From contig NC_082416.1 in NCBI RefSeq assembly GCF_004011695.2, positions 1,550,001 through 1,614,000 of the forward strand: 64,000 bases of DNA. Reading direction: 5' to 3'. Within the stretch, counting starts at the first letter, position 1, and every line of letters begins with the position of its first letter. This document shows positions 24,001 through 35,555 of the stretch, one piece after another. The notes beneath the pieces are model-generated. The model saw only the letters and a program-made list of their open reading frames with translations. It did not search any database and was not told the DNA's origin. Both the position numbers and the translations under genes were made by a program. The stretch comes from Ascochyta rabiei (lineage: Eukaryota; Ascomycota; Dothideomycetes; Pleosporales; Didymellaceae).

Positions 24001-26125
24001 CCTATTATAGATAGTAGACAGGCGCACTATATACCCTACATCCTACTAAATACCTTTATCCTATAGTAATTATATATATGTGTTAATAAAAAGTAGAAGT
24101 ATACTAGGGCCTAGTATACTAATTACTAACACTAAAACTAGGGTTATTATCCTATAGACCCCCCCTAACCTTCTATTATAGTCCTGTTCCTAGCAGCTTA
24201 GCACATCTAGTTAGGCTGCTAGGCGTCCTAGGCAGAAGCAAAGGTAGAAATAGAACTTTAACAGCTTCTCTGCCTATTAGTGCTGCCTCTTACTTAACCT
24301 GCGCGCTGTAGTAAAGTACTAGAGGTTCTTAAAGTTAGTTAGGATAGTAAACAGCCTAGTAATAGACCCTAATTTAGCTGCCTAGACCTCTAGGCACTTT
24401 ATAACAGCAGTTAACTCCTTATTATAGATAGTATAGTTCTGTTGTTCTATTATAAGTATAGCAGAGTAATACGCTACTAGGCAAAGCACCTTCCTATATT
24501 ATTAAGAAAGGCAGCTGCCTAGCGCCTTACTAGAGTAGTCTGCCTCTAATAGTGTTTCTTACTTAGTGTTCTACTAGGCTAGGACTAGTTCTGTTATAAA
24601 TGTGTTCTTTAGCTAGTAGAATACTACGTCCTTCTCCTACCCCTACCTAAACAGGATATCCTTCCCTATAAGTTAATTAAGTAGGATAGTAATATTAGAG
24701 AAGGCTAGGATAAAGTCCTAGTAGAAGTTAGTAAACCCTAGGAAACTGCAGACCCTATATAAAGACTGTAGGGCTTCCTAATTATAGATAGCCTTAACCT
24801 TCTTAGGATTAGAATAAATATCCTTTCTAGCTTCTATAATATATCCTAGGTAGTGTACTTCCTTTATTATAAATACACACTTCTTAGAATCTAAATACAG
24901 CCCCGTATTACGTAGGAGCGTAAGGACTCTACTAACCTTCCCTAAGTAGTCTGTCCTAGACCTGCTACTATAAATAAGGACATTATCTAGGTACACAGTA
25001 GCATAGTTGCCTAATATCTCCTAAAGCGCGCTGTTAATGTAGCGCTAGAAGGACGCTAGTGCTCTAGCTAGGCTAAATAGATAGACTAGCTACTTAAAGA
25101 GCCTAAAATAGGTACAGAACGTAGTAAGGTGCTTATCTCCTTCTACAACACAGACCTAGTAAAATACTAAACAGATATTAACCTTAGAGAACTAGCAGGC
25201 ACCCCCTAGTGTACGTAACGTCTCCTTAATAAGAGGAAGTAGGTACTAGTTAGTAATTATAATGCTATTAAGTGCGCAATAGTCTACGTATATACGCTAC
25301 CTGCTAGAGGACTTCTTAACTAGTAGGACTAGGGCCCCTACTAAGGAAGAGGAGGTATAGATCTACCCCTTGTCTATAAGTGCTAACACTTATTTCTATA
25401 GCTTAAGTAGCTAGTCCCTTAGCATGTTGTATAGAGGGCCCTAGGGTAGAGGCTTCTCCTTTCTAGACTAGTTATGTTATAATTATATATAGTAATCTAT
25501 CTAGCCCCTATATAAGGAAAGGCTAAAGGCTTTACTCTTATTAAATAGGTCCTGAAACTAGACTAACTTAGGGGGAAGAGGGTCTACCTCCTCTGCTGTC
25601 CCTTGCGCTTCTAGGGATTAAACTAAGAGGATTTTAGTAATATTGTAGAGGCTTATAGAAACAAACTAGTCCCTAGGTAGGCGCTTCTAGAGCCTATTAG
25701 CTAGGGTCTTATTAAACTTAGTTACTAATAGGAGAGCTATATAAATATTTACTATATACTATAAGGACTTATAGACTATAAGGTTCTCTATCTATTATAT
25801 CCTTAGTGTGCCCTTTTCTACGTCTAATACTATACCCTCTTATTAGAGCTAGGGCTTCCCTAAAATAACTTCCTAGCTTAGACCTAGCACTACGTAGGCT
25901 ACAGCCTGTAAGCGCTACCTATCTAAGTTATACCTAAATAGGACTAAACAAGAGATTATAGACTTCCTACTAGTGCCTACTACTTACGCTAAGCGTTGTA
26001 GCAGTACCTTAATAAAGTCTCCTCCTAAGTGCGTAGTAAAGTTATTACTTACTACGCTAAAGCACTTATACCCTAAGTCTACTAGCATGTTAGCCTAAAT
26101 TACCCTATTAATAAATAACAGAATA

Positions 26126-27988
26126 ACGTATTTAACGGGTAAGTCGGCCACACAGGCAAGTCGGCCACTCTGCTAAGACTACACTAACACTCTACCCTAT
26201 TATAGCTTATATTAGCCTACATTAGTATTATTTATAGTAGTACAGTATATAATATTATTTAGTAACACCTTCTTTAGGCTTTTTACACGTGCGCAAGTTA
26301 TGCCCTACGTTGTAGCACTTTTTACAGCGTCTTTAGGTTACCTTACCTCCTTTAACACGTACTTGCTTCCTTACCTTCTTACTATTACTACATGCCCTAA
26401 ACTTAGTTAGAGTAGTTAATTAAAGGCCTTCCTTAGCTGTTAGGACTCCCTCCTGCTGTAACTGCTTTCTTTTATGCAATTTACGTCGCGTAGCAGCCTT
26501 ATTTGCTACTTAAAGCCTAGTAATCTCCCTTTAAGCTAACACTAGCTTGTGCGCTACTATAGCTGCGCCTTTAGTAAGCTTTTTAAAGGCCTTAACTATT
26601 AAAGTTAGTAAGCTGCTTGCATGCCTTTAAATCCTCTCTTAAACTAGCGTTAATTACAACCCTAATTGCAGGGTAGTGCTTAGGGTTTAGGACTACCAGG
26701 GCTTATCTTCTACAGTAGGTAGTGGTAGGGTACGTAGGCGGACATTAAGACCTATTATAACCTGTTCTAAGTTAAAGGGGACTATTCCAGCGCCTTAGAA
26801 GCCTCCTTAGATATTACTAGAAGTAAATGTCTCCTTATAGGCGTCTATAAAGCATAGTAGGAACTTAGTTTTAGTAATATAAGTAATGTAGTTATATATA
26901 AGATTCTTAGCTTAGCGCCTATATACCTTCTTTAGAGGGGTAAAATAACCTATATCTAGTAGTTATAAGAGGTAAGATAAGTGTAGAGGTATACATAGTG
27001 TAATAATCTTTACTTTCTTGTAGTATTATCAGAAGTTAAGGAAGTTGTAGCTCTTGTAGCTATTAATAAGGAGCAGCTAGTGTACTTCTTAGGTGCGCGT
27101 CTTTGTATGGGCATTAAAGTGCTTTAACTAGTTTAGACCAAGCTTGTTGGTAGTCCATCTGTTCTTAGAGACTCTAATAACCCAGTTGTAGGGCAGGTTG
27201 TCCTCTTTATACCAGGCAGAGAGGTGGTTGCAGCCTTTAAAGATAATAAAGGGTAGAATAGCCTACCTTGTGCCATTAATGCCCTGTATAACCATTATCT
27301 ACTCTTAATTACCCTACTACACTACCTTTAGCTGTCCTTAACGCTCTAAACCTGTAATAACTACTCCTGCAGATATCTAGCCTATTATAAAGCCTGTCTT
27401 ATTAAAGTTGTATATATTATTATCCTAGATGCTATACTTAGCTTTAACATTTGCTATAAGCCTAAACCAGCCTTGTATAATCTCTAGATCCTTACAGAGG
27501 GCTCTCTTGTAGTTGTACTTATAATTAAACTTTACTTTAAGGTTAGGGCAGCGCTTAACAAATATATTAGGCTAGTTTATGCCAACATGGCCTATATTGC
27601 GCTTAGCACACAAAGAATTAGCTATATTAGCTATAGCAGCTAGCTAAGGGGCAAATCCTTATATATCTAGCTTAAGAATATACTTAGTAATTACATCCTC
27701 CTTAGTCTAATCTATATTCTGTTAACTTAGCGTACAATTAGCTTGTATAGGTTGTTCTGTGTATTAATTGCGTAGTATACTGTAAGGCGCGTTATATATG
27801 GCTGCAGCGCGTTATATAGTAAGGTTTGCGTCTTATTTAAGTGCCTAGAGCGCAAGCTGTATTGCAGCCTCTTTTAAGGGCGTAGGTTTATATTGTTGTT
27901 AAGTCATTGCGTTATAAGGTAGAATGTTGGTGTGGTCTTAGCAGAGTGGCTGACTCGCCTGTGTGGCTAACTTACCTGTTAAATACGT
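26126..27988 (-). mobile_element. Fot1/pogo-type DNA transposon (1.86 kb, RIP-degraded)
   Basis: Terminal inverted repeats of about 54 bp start ACGTATTTAACGGGTAAGTC, with TA on each side (26124-26125 and 27989-27990). The repeats contain AAGTCGGCCAC twice. The minus strand encodes a pogo-family transposase relic. The element is inserted in the gag-pol junction region of Gypsy element A. In sister copy B the corresponding site reads TG instead of TA. Confidence 0.88.
26440..27907 (-). pseudogene. pogo/Fot1 DDE transposase relic
   Basis: Starting at an ATG at 27907 the minus strand reads a transposase with many TAG/TAA codons. Recognisable blocks in order are YNFNKTGFIIG, a stretch with VIQGING, LSAWYKEDNLP, NWVIRVSKNRWTTN with LKHFNAHTK, a block resembling the conserved LCMPPHSSHLLQPLD region (here ITLCIPLHLSYLL), and VPFNLE near the end. 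These match the DDE-1 domain of pogo-type transposases that cut and paste at TA. The catalytic region carries mutations and several stops, so it is inactive. The left end of the frame is approximate. Confidence 0.78.
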
Positions 27989-29349
27989 TATAGAATAGGG
28001 GCTTGTCTATAGAGTCTATAATAGCTCCCCTAGCAGCCTACAACGCCCCTGTACTAGTAGTCTCCTCTGCTAATATGCTTCTACAGCGCTCCTAACTTAG
28101 ACTTATATTAGGAGCAGCTAGTTTCCCCTATATAAACTAGCCTCTTTCTTACCTAAGATTATTACTGCCTATACTATAGTTACTACTGCGTTAGCGCAAT
28201 TCTAGTAAATATATCCTTCTTTGCCGTAACAGGTATATAGGTTAGCCTCCTAGTATTACTAAAATGCCTTATTAGGAACCTACGTAGCCTAGTTAGAAGC
28301 AGACTACTTCTAAACCCTACGCTTAGCACTGCTGCTAGTGCGCACTATAGAAATAACTGTTATCTTAATATTACTATCCCTATTACGCTTAGGCAGCGCC
28401 TAGGTAGGGCTGTAGCATAGCTAGTTTTCTATAGCTATAGTTTTAATATCTATAGTAATAGACTTATACTCTATAATAGCTATATTATAATTTATATAAG
28501 TTACTCCTTAGTTTATTACTATATTGTAGATATTTGCGTTTAGGGTCTAGAAGAGCTTTAATAGGTGCTGTTCTCTATCCTAGTAAAGGCTGCTACTTTG
28601 TACTAGTAGCTGCTTAAACTAGATAAAAAAGTCTAAGAATAACTTGCTAGGACCCTAACAGACGCTTTCTAGTTTTGCCTAGGCCTATTCCTAGCTGTAG
28701 TTATTGCTGTAGCAGAATTCTAGGTATACTAGGAAGTCCTCTAGGCTCTACACACCTTAGGTACCCCTAATCTTATAGAATAGAGCTATATCTTATTGTA
28801 TAGATGTGTTAAGCTAGGACTATATAAAGGTAAATATGTCCTATAGCCTACTAATAAAGGATACGTCTACCTGCAGCTTATATTCTATTATAACCTACTA
28901 CGCCTTAAATAAGGATTTATCCCTAGTAAAGGCCTTGCCTATAGGGAGAGGTTTCCTATAGGCTACAGACGCCTATATAGGGGCATGTAGGCCTAAGGTA
29001 GGCGCTAAAAACAGTGCTTTATAAGGTAGGTTAGGGGCTAGGGTAGACGTTAATAGGTATAGCGTTGCTTCTAAGGAGGATAATAGGACTGTAGACGTAG
29101 GTCTAGTACAGGTATTAGCTGTTTATGCTAGGGACTCTATAAACATATATATATTAGAGTTATTATATTTAAGCAATGCTATATACTTATTAGTAGTAGT
29201 TAAGGCTTACTATAAGTTTGTTATAAACTACAACATCTAAGCTATAAATTCCAAAAGGGTTAAGGGGACAGATTTGTCTAAGGGGTTATTCTAGGAGCTA
29301 GCTAACATAGTACAAGTGCTAGCTGTTCTCCTAGAAGAAGAGATATAAA

Positions 29350-29504
29350 TATTATAGACTAGCCTTAGGGTAGGATGTAATAAGGGTTAATATAGTATTA
29401 TATCTCTTAAGGAGGTAATATGTTGCGTGTCCTTCTAATATGTCTGTAGGGCACGTGACTATCATATCTCGCTTAAGGCTCAGACAAGGTCTGAGCCCAT
29501 AACA
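29350..29504 (-). repeat. LTR of Gypsy element A (5' LTR)
   Basis: 155 bp, same family as 5870-6024. The terminal TG is now TA (TATTATAG), a RIP-type change. It is followed by the target duplication CGTTA. Confidence 0.87.
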
Positions 29505-29509
29505 CGTTA

Positions 29510-29812
29510 CTTGTACCAAATACCTAGGATATATCCTAAGAAACAATAGAATTAAAGTAGACTCTAAGAAAGTACAAGCCCTAAGAAATTAGACCTCTCC
29601 TACTACTGTTACTAGCGTAAAGTTGTTCTTAGGCTTTACAGGGTTCTATCAATAATTTGTACCTAAATTCTTACGTATAGCTAAGCCCTTTATTGCCTTA
29701 TAAAGCCTAGTAAACCTGTTTAAATAGACTGCTTAATGCTAATCTAGTTTTAAAAGCTTAAAAGAGGCACTATTATCTATACCTACTCTCTGCTAATCTA
29801 CCCTAAGTATAA
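29510..29812 (+). mobile_element. outer Ty3/Gypsy retrotransposon, continuation of RT/RNase H
   Basis: This continues the frame broken at 5869. It reads CTKYLGYILRNNRIKVDSKK, then KLFLGFTGFY and FLRIAKPF, which are the end of RT and the start of RNase H in Ty3/Gypsy. The sequence ends at the TA preceding MITE copy 2. Beyond that MITE the DNA is no longer TA-rich and no RNase H, integrase or 3' LTR follows, so the element is truncated at or under the MITE. Confidence 0.8.
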
Positions 29813-29814
29813 TA

Positions 29815-30248
29815 ACGTACTCTACGGTCGAGCGGATCACACAGTCGAGCGGATCACTCAAAACCCCACCAAAATTGTCCAAAACCACAACGCTTTATTT
29901 CAACAACCACGCAATGAAATCTTTTTAAAATCTCAGAATAGTATTGCATAGCTACTAGTAAGTACATATCTAGGTTTCAGCTTTATAGCTATGATAGTTA
30001 TAGAAATAGCCTACAAATTGTGCTAAACACCCCTGTAAAACAGTAATCGCTTAATAACTTCTGTGTTATAGATTCTAGCACTCTAAAACTTTTAAATACT
30101 ATTATTTATATTAGTGCAGCCCTGTCCTGAATATTGTAGAAGATTTTATTGCGTAGTTGTTGAGATAAAGGGTTGTGGTTTTGGGCAATTTTGGTGGGGT
30201 TTTGAGTGATCCGCTCGACCGTGTGATCCGCTCGACCGTGGAGTACGT
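29815..30248. mobile_element. 434-bp MITE with long inverted repeats, copy 2
   Basis: Same length and ends as copy 1 at 3951-4384, with TA at 29813-29814 and 30249-30250. It marks the border between the RIP-degraded block and the gene island, and ends 109 bp before the likely start codon of the kinase gene. It may therefore form part of that gene's promoter or 5' untranslated region (inference). Confidence 0.88.
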
Positions 30249-30357
30249 TATAAAGATTAAAACTAATACGGGACATTTGCCCGTATCTGGCCGGCTACTG
30301 ACGTGGGGCGGCGAATCGGACCCGGCAGGGCCCGTGCGCACCCCTTATCTTTTCTGG

Positions 30358-31568
30358 ATGCCAACTCCAACTTTGCAACCACCATCCCAAATGGCGCTAC
30401 GTCTGGGCCAAATTCTGCGTGGAGCCAGGTGGAATTACCTTCTTGTTGAGGATCTCGGCAACAAATCCTCAAATTCCAGTGTCTTCAAAGCTAAGATCTT
30501 GCCGCAGGCCCCAACTCCACCTCCAGGGCAATGGTTAGTTTAATAATTCTTACAGGTTATCCAGCTAACTTTCACTTTAGGGCTATTGTCAAAACCGCTT
30601 CTGAGCAGAACAGTTTGGACATGCTAAAGCAGGAGCACGAGTGCTACCAGAACTCTGCTGTTAGGTCGTCATGGCATCTGCGAGCTCTTTACGATGCTAT
30701 TGATGTTCATGGACCGTCATATTGCCTGGCATTTGAATGGATGGATTGCACTTTGAAAGACTTGTCGTCTAAAGCGCATCAGCAAAGTCGTGTGTTACAC
30801 AAAAGCATTACTAAGGCAGTCTTAGAAGCCCTTCTTGTTCTAAAGTCACAACATCTTGTTCACACAGGTATGCATTACTAAATATAGATCACTTAAATGC
30901 AGACCCTAACAAGTGGATCAGACATAAAGAACGATAACATCCTTATCTCTGGCATTGATGGACAATGTCCAACAGTTAAATTAGGGGATCTAGGGCTAGG
31001 TTATTGTCCTTCCTAATGTCTACTAATTGTGCTGACGCTAAACAGTACGCTCTGAGGGGTTTGATAATTATCCTGTACAGCCATTGGCAATGCGCGCCCC
31101 TGAGGTCTGGTCAGGGAAGGGCTGCTACCATTGTTCTGATATGTGGGCGTTTGCTGTTACGGTTAGCTGCTCTGTTACTACTATTTGTGTAAGGGCTAAC
31201 AATAGTAGCTTTTTGACTGGATTTCGCCATGTGTTTTTGGCGCAAACGATATGCCTCAGGGTCACTGGCCGCAGCCATGGGCAATGGCTAAGCTCATGCG
31301 ACTATTCCCTGGCTCTATAACAATTCATCCTACTGACCCTAATTACCAAGGATACTTCAAGATTGCCCAGTTGCTTGAGAAGTCAGGGTTGGACGAGAAC
31401 ACAGGGCCAAAATGTTTTGAAACTCTCTCGTTTGAGGAGGAGCTGAACAAGCTCAATATTTCACCAGCACTTGCGGCTTTCTTTCGCTACCTGCTCGTTG
31501 TAAACCCTATGCAAAGACCTAAGGCTATTGAAGCGCTAGGATCGCAGCAATTCCAGAGCCTTGCTTAG
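30358..31568 (+). CDS. protein kinase domain protein, five exons, 338 aa
   Basis: Hand-built exons are 30358-30533, 30581-30867, 30922-30999, 31046-31161 and 31209-31568. All introns are 46-54 bp, GT...AG, and most have a CTAAC-like branch point. The joined frame is open. The protein shows a degenerate nucleotide loop (GNKSSNSSVFKAKI), the lysine of the VAIK motif (AIVKT, K63) and a catalytic loop HTDIKNDN (D155, with T in place of the usual R of HRD). It also has GDLGL in place of DFG (D177 kept), MRAPEVW as the APE motif, and SDMWAFAVT for helix F. It should phosphorylate Ser/Thr in the cytosol if active; the substrate is unknown. The start is ambiguous: ATG at 30391 is an in-frame alternative, and the frame is open upstream into the MITE. 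The family appears to be one of the small stand-alone kinase-like proteins common in Dothideomycetes (from memory). Confidence 0.8.
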
Positions 31569-32062
31569 GTGAGATTACAACTATGTAATCATCCAGGAGT
31601 AGCGTTGTCCTTACAGCGATACGAGTCAGATTGAGAGGTGTCCGGCCTCAACGAGATCCAAGCACCTATTTAGAGTGCCGACTTGAGGAAATAGCATGGT
31701 CACAAGTTCGACAGCTCCAAGATGCGGCATTTGAGATCAATGTAATATCATCCAATTTATTTAACGCTATTGAGAAAGAGCATCAGTACTGTGACAGCCA
31801 GCTGTAGAGCTACGAGAATTTGTTCAGCCCTGCGAAGACTTGAGCTGCCAATTCACACATTTGGCTCTCTTATGTTAAATACCGCTAAGGTCTCTTTCTG
31901 CATTTCTCATGTTCCTAGGTATGTGCTGATTTCCAGCAGCTTCCATCTCATGTACAATCAGCTTGTCTCACCAGTAGTCTTGCTCGCTGTCTTAGACATA
32001 GCAAGAGCTTGATTGGCGCGTAAGAGGCGTAAGACTGTCTTCCTGCTGCCATTATTCGATGG
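31569..32062. other. intergenic, no gene seen
   Basis: Flank between the convergent kinase gene and the DUF7730-like pseudogene. Only short frames without recognisable motifs. Confidence 0.4.
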
Positions 32063-32935
32063 CTAGAATCTTTGGATTATTTGACAGCAACAACTATTCT
32101 GGTCTAACTTTGATCGTCGTGAAGGCGAATGTAAAGCAGGACCTATTACACAAGTCAGCAGGTTAGTCAACATTTTGTTCAAGGGACACACCTTGAGCTC
32201 TTCGTATTCCTTCCAACATATGTTAAGCTGCTTCAGCTTCCGCACAGTTTGTACTTGATTATCTCGCCTAAGCGCATTGTTCAGGAATGCATGCAGGTCC
32301 TGATTCTCCTGCAACTGCATAGCGTTTCAGAAGGCGTCGACCCAGGGCAGAGCTGGGCCAGTGAGTAGATCGTGACTGTGACGTTGCCAAACGATGAAAG
32401 ATAAGCAGAGTCTGCGGAGGTGGCAGCAGTGCCTGACGATGTTGCTGAGCACTGGCTCCAGGTGATCCAGTTTGAAGGATGCTCTGCCGTCCTACTGCTC
32501 GACACGGTGCGCCTCGACAATTATCTCAAGAGAGGTAATCGATGTGAGGTGGTTGTGCGGAATGAGTTCAGTGAGGTGAAGGAGCAGGGGCTCGGTATCG
32601 ATGCTGATGCAGTTGGAAAAGTATAAGACATCAATACCTTCAGTATATGACTGCCTGCACGACATCGAAAAACCCATAATGCCAATACCATGCGCTTTCA
32701 AAATTTTCCCTGTACGCTTGCAGCTCTCCATCTCCTCACCGCACACGTCGTTCCACGGGCCGAGCCACCCATACCGCATAGATGGCACGAGCCTTGGATC
32801 GTTACGGATGCAGACAATGCCTCTCCATTGCCAGGTCCCCTGTTGGTGTACGACGTCTACATGGAAGGTTTGTCCATCAAAAGCTATAAGAATGATTATA
32901 CTCCAGATATCGTAGGGTAGCTGAAGAAGAGGCAT
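32063..32935 (-). pseudogene. DUF7730-like protein, broken by two nonsense codons
   Basis: One minus-strand frame runs from ATG at 32935 to a stop at 32063 (290 codons). It is interrupted by TAG at 32492-32494 and TGA at 32327-32329. The start, LLQLPYDIWSIII, and later GFSMSCRQSYTEGIDVLYFSN resemble the fungal DUF7730 family (LPxEIR...CRxxYxEAxxxLY). The segment after the first stop, LDHLEPVLSNI followed by a leucine-rich stretch, is also typical. The frame is kept through both stops, so this is a recently broken gene, not random sequence. TAG is explained by CAG to TAG in CpA context, the RIP preference, and TGA by CGA to TGA. The same frame is open upstream to 33247, but that part shows no family features. 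An intron hiding the stops cannot be fully excluded. Confidence 0.68.
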
Positions 32936-33247
32936 GTCGGTGTGCCGAATGACGTCGGAGTGATAGGAAATCGTGGCAAGGAGAGGAACAACGGCTGGTC
33001 TGCGGATTGCTTTTCGCGACCTAGTTTGAACATCATTACGACTTTGAAAAGTGAGATCCGGAAAGAAAGAAGGCCAGGAGGTGGGAGAAAAGCCCGTATA
33101 GCCAGCTTTATCAAAGAGGATGGGGGCATGTCTTCTGTTGAACTGCCACGAGCTTGGGCATTTGGTCGATGAATGGCGCAGCCGCTGTGTCCGCTCCCTG
33201 GCTACAATAATCTCTAGACCCCTGCAAAGGAGTCGACCATCGCACAT

Positions 33248-34204
33248 CGACCAACAATGGCCGCCACATTTTTACGCAAATCGCATTCGCCCATCAAATC
33301 CTACTTCAACCCATTCTGTGTCTTTCCGGTATTCGCAGGAAAGCTTTCAAGGGCCAGTATCCCAATATGTGGAACATGCCTCTTCTTAACGCAGGAATCA
33401 TAAGAGACTCAAAGGCTGCAGTAAACCTCCTTCAATTTTTCATATAAGCCATTGGCTTCCCCTAACAATCTAAGAGGAGCAGCAGCGACTCCCCCGTGCT
33501 ACCAGGCCTGAGACACAGCGTCCTCCAAGGCACGACTGACTCCGAAGGCATCGATCATAGACTCAGGTTTGCCGCGAGGCCAGGAGACCTAGAGGGACCG
33601 GGAAACGAATTCGATATCGCCATCTAGGCCCGCTCACAGAAAAATCTAGTCTCAGCATGATTTACCACACTGGCTTGATTCACGGGGACAGGATTTCCGT
33701 CGGTACACAAGTCAAGCTCGACCCTTTTCTAAATCTTGGCGATATAGAAGCTGATCGGTGACATATCACTAAGAACTGTCAAATCTCCTCTAAGAAGCCA
33801 GACAAGAACGTTTCTTGTGTCTTCCGTCTCTCATTCGTTTAGGTGGGGACGGTACGTATTAGAAACTGATCGGGTGCGCCATTAGACAGGCTCATGCGAA
33901 TCAGTTTCTTGATTAAATGTGCTATCTCTATATTACACACTAGAGCCACTGAGACTTAATGTTCCTCTTAATGTGTACTCTCAACGCAAGCACAACGTGG
34001 TCGTTCCCAACAAAGGCTGAAGTAAGAAGTTCCTGGATCTTATTTGATGGCAAGCATTCATCCAACGCCGAAGTGATTGCAACCATAATCCAGGTGAACT
34101 TTTCCATGCCGTCTTGAGGTGGTCCAGTTCCTGTACCGAGCAATGGCCTTGTAGTATTTGCATGATCTTGCCCTTTACCATCACGCCTTAATAGATAAAA
34201 TCCA
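33248..34204. other. no supportable gene
   Basis: GC-balanced sequence. A minus-strand open frame at 33940-34230 (96 codons) overlaps the relic to its right, shows no recognisable motif, and is not called. No repeats or RNA genes seen. Confidence 0.35.
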
Positions 34205-34400
34205 TTATTGGCAATAATTCTCCATTTCATATGTGTCTACAAGAGCATCCATCTTAGGTACAGTTTCCCAGTCTTCATCGAGAACGTCAAAGAAACCGTT
34301 GTCGTTCTGTCCTGCGTGAACGAAGTTGCCGTATTTTCTGCCTTAATCGATAAGCAAAGCTAGGTTGGAGATAGAAAGGCCACATAGTAGCGGGTCATTG
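34205..34400 (-). pseudogene. short coding relic of unknown family
   Basis: A minus-strand frame reads protein-like sequence (NLALLID, stop, GRKYGNFVHAGQNDNGFFDV, then LDEDWETVPKMDALVDTYEM). It has TAA at 34343-34345 and ends at TAA 34205-34207. CAA to TAA would restore a glutamine at the internal stop. Upstream, another frame (SCRDYFLYATNDGSIDRRRP, about 34410-34480) also looks coding, suggesting a frameshift or lost intron. I do not recognise the protein. Confidence 0.35.
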
Positions 34401-35435
34401 GCCTGCGACGATCGATTGAGCCATCATTTGTCGCGTAGAGGAAGTAGTCTCGACAAGACGTGGAACTGTCCTCACACCATATCACACTAAGGCTCACTGG
34501 GCTCCACAATAAGCACACAAGACAGCCAAGCCTACCTCAACATAAGGTAGCAGTCGATTTTACCAAGGCCAGAAAGCCTGCCATCCTATCACGGGTCATT
34601 CAAACAGCTGATGAGTGGTTATTGACGGAATTCTAATAGCCAGAAAGAGATCACGACCCGGAATTCTGCAGTGCCAACAGGCCGATGATACGGTCTGACA
34701 AATGCTGCGAGAGCAATGCAGCCTTGGGAACGCTCTTAACACGTCTAGATATTACTGTAGCCCATCAAAAACCATTGGTGCTTTCCTTAAGCAGACAAAG
34801 GTCAGCCCTGACTGGCTGAAAACAGGACGGGAGACAGTGTCCGGAAGTCGCCTGTTTGCTATTGACAAGCGTAGGAGATTCCCGCAATTAGTCAACTGAA
34901 CTAGATGCAGACCTATTTGCGTCTGATATAACGGGTTTGAAAGGAGATTAATGACAAATAAAGTGGTTCGAGGTGATTCATCATATGTCAATGACAAAGC
35001 CGTATGTGCAGGGAAAACCTTCACTAAGGCACGTGATGTAAGATTTCTACATCACTGTGCAAATAGCCGAATCTCGAAACATTCGTCAGCTTCGTTGACC
35101 CATAAATCCCTTGCATTGCGTTGCATAACAATGGGAGTTCCATTCAGTAGTGCTAAAAAGTGCAAAAAGGAATGCTAAAATCCAACCCGCTAACTCGCTC
35201 CTGGTGTGATACGGCATATCTTACTATTGGTACCAGCATCCTTGGTAAGCGCACATCATACAAACGTAGCATGATCTACAAGTAAGCCGCAAGAAATTAA
35301 GTACCGCGTTCGATTGAGCCTAAAAGCTGCAGTCATCTAGGGTCACGTTGACTCGTATGTTTTTCAAAGGGTCCGTCGTGCCGCCTAAGCAGTGTCAGAG
35401 CTCGTACGTCTAGGATACTAAAGATTGAGCATGCT
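34401..35435. other. no firm gene; upstream region of the secreted-protein gene
   Basis: Ordinary composition. Frames at 34702-34899 (plus) and 34752-35024 (minus) overlap each other and have no motifs I recognise. Confidence 0.35.
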
Positions 35436-35441
35436 TATAAA
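35436..35441 (+). promoter_or_regulatory. possible TATA box of the secreted-protein gene
   Basis: TATAAA 115 bp upstream of the start codon. It is followed by a pyrimidine-rich leader (TTCTCCAGTTGCTTCCTACC) and an A-rich start context TCAAAATGG. Placement fits a short 5' leader, but this is by pattern only. Confidence 0.4.
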
Positions 35442-35555
35442 GCGAAAGTATAAGAGGCAAGACTTTATCTGCTCAGGTTAATGTCCATATCAGCAGCTTC
35501 TCCAGTTGCTTCCTACCATCCCTCCAATTAAATTCTCAATTCCAAAAACATCAAA

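Larger units (their letters stand above)
5870..29504 (-). mobile_element. Ty3/Gypsy element A with chromodomain family, containing three nested insertions
   Basis: 155-bp LTRs at 5870-6024 and 29350-29504 bound this element. A 5-bp target duplication CGTTA flanks it (5865-5869 and 29505-29509). Coding sequence is on the minus strand. The gag zinc knuckle is near 28220. RT, with the box YLDNVLIYSS, is around 24780-24996. Integrase and chromodomain sequence lie further left. Removing the nested elements (6504-13720 plus CCTAA, 13764-21084 plus GGTAA, 26126-27988 plus TA) leaves about 6.9 kb of interior, the same as its sister copy B. It is therefore full length but RIP-inactivated, with stops throughout. 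Confidence 0.88.

Noticed and set aside
30175..30543. Start of the kinase gene inside the MITE (ATG at 30175)
   Set aside because: The frame is open there, but it would translate the inverted repeat of a transposon. The first ATG outside it, at 30358, gives a normal kinase N-terminus.
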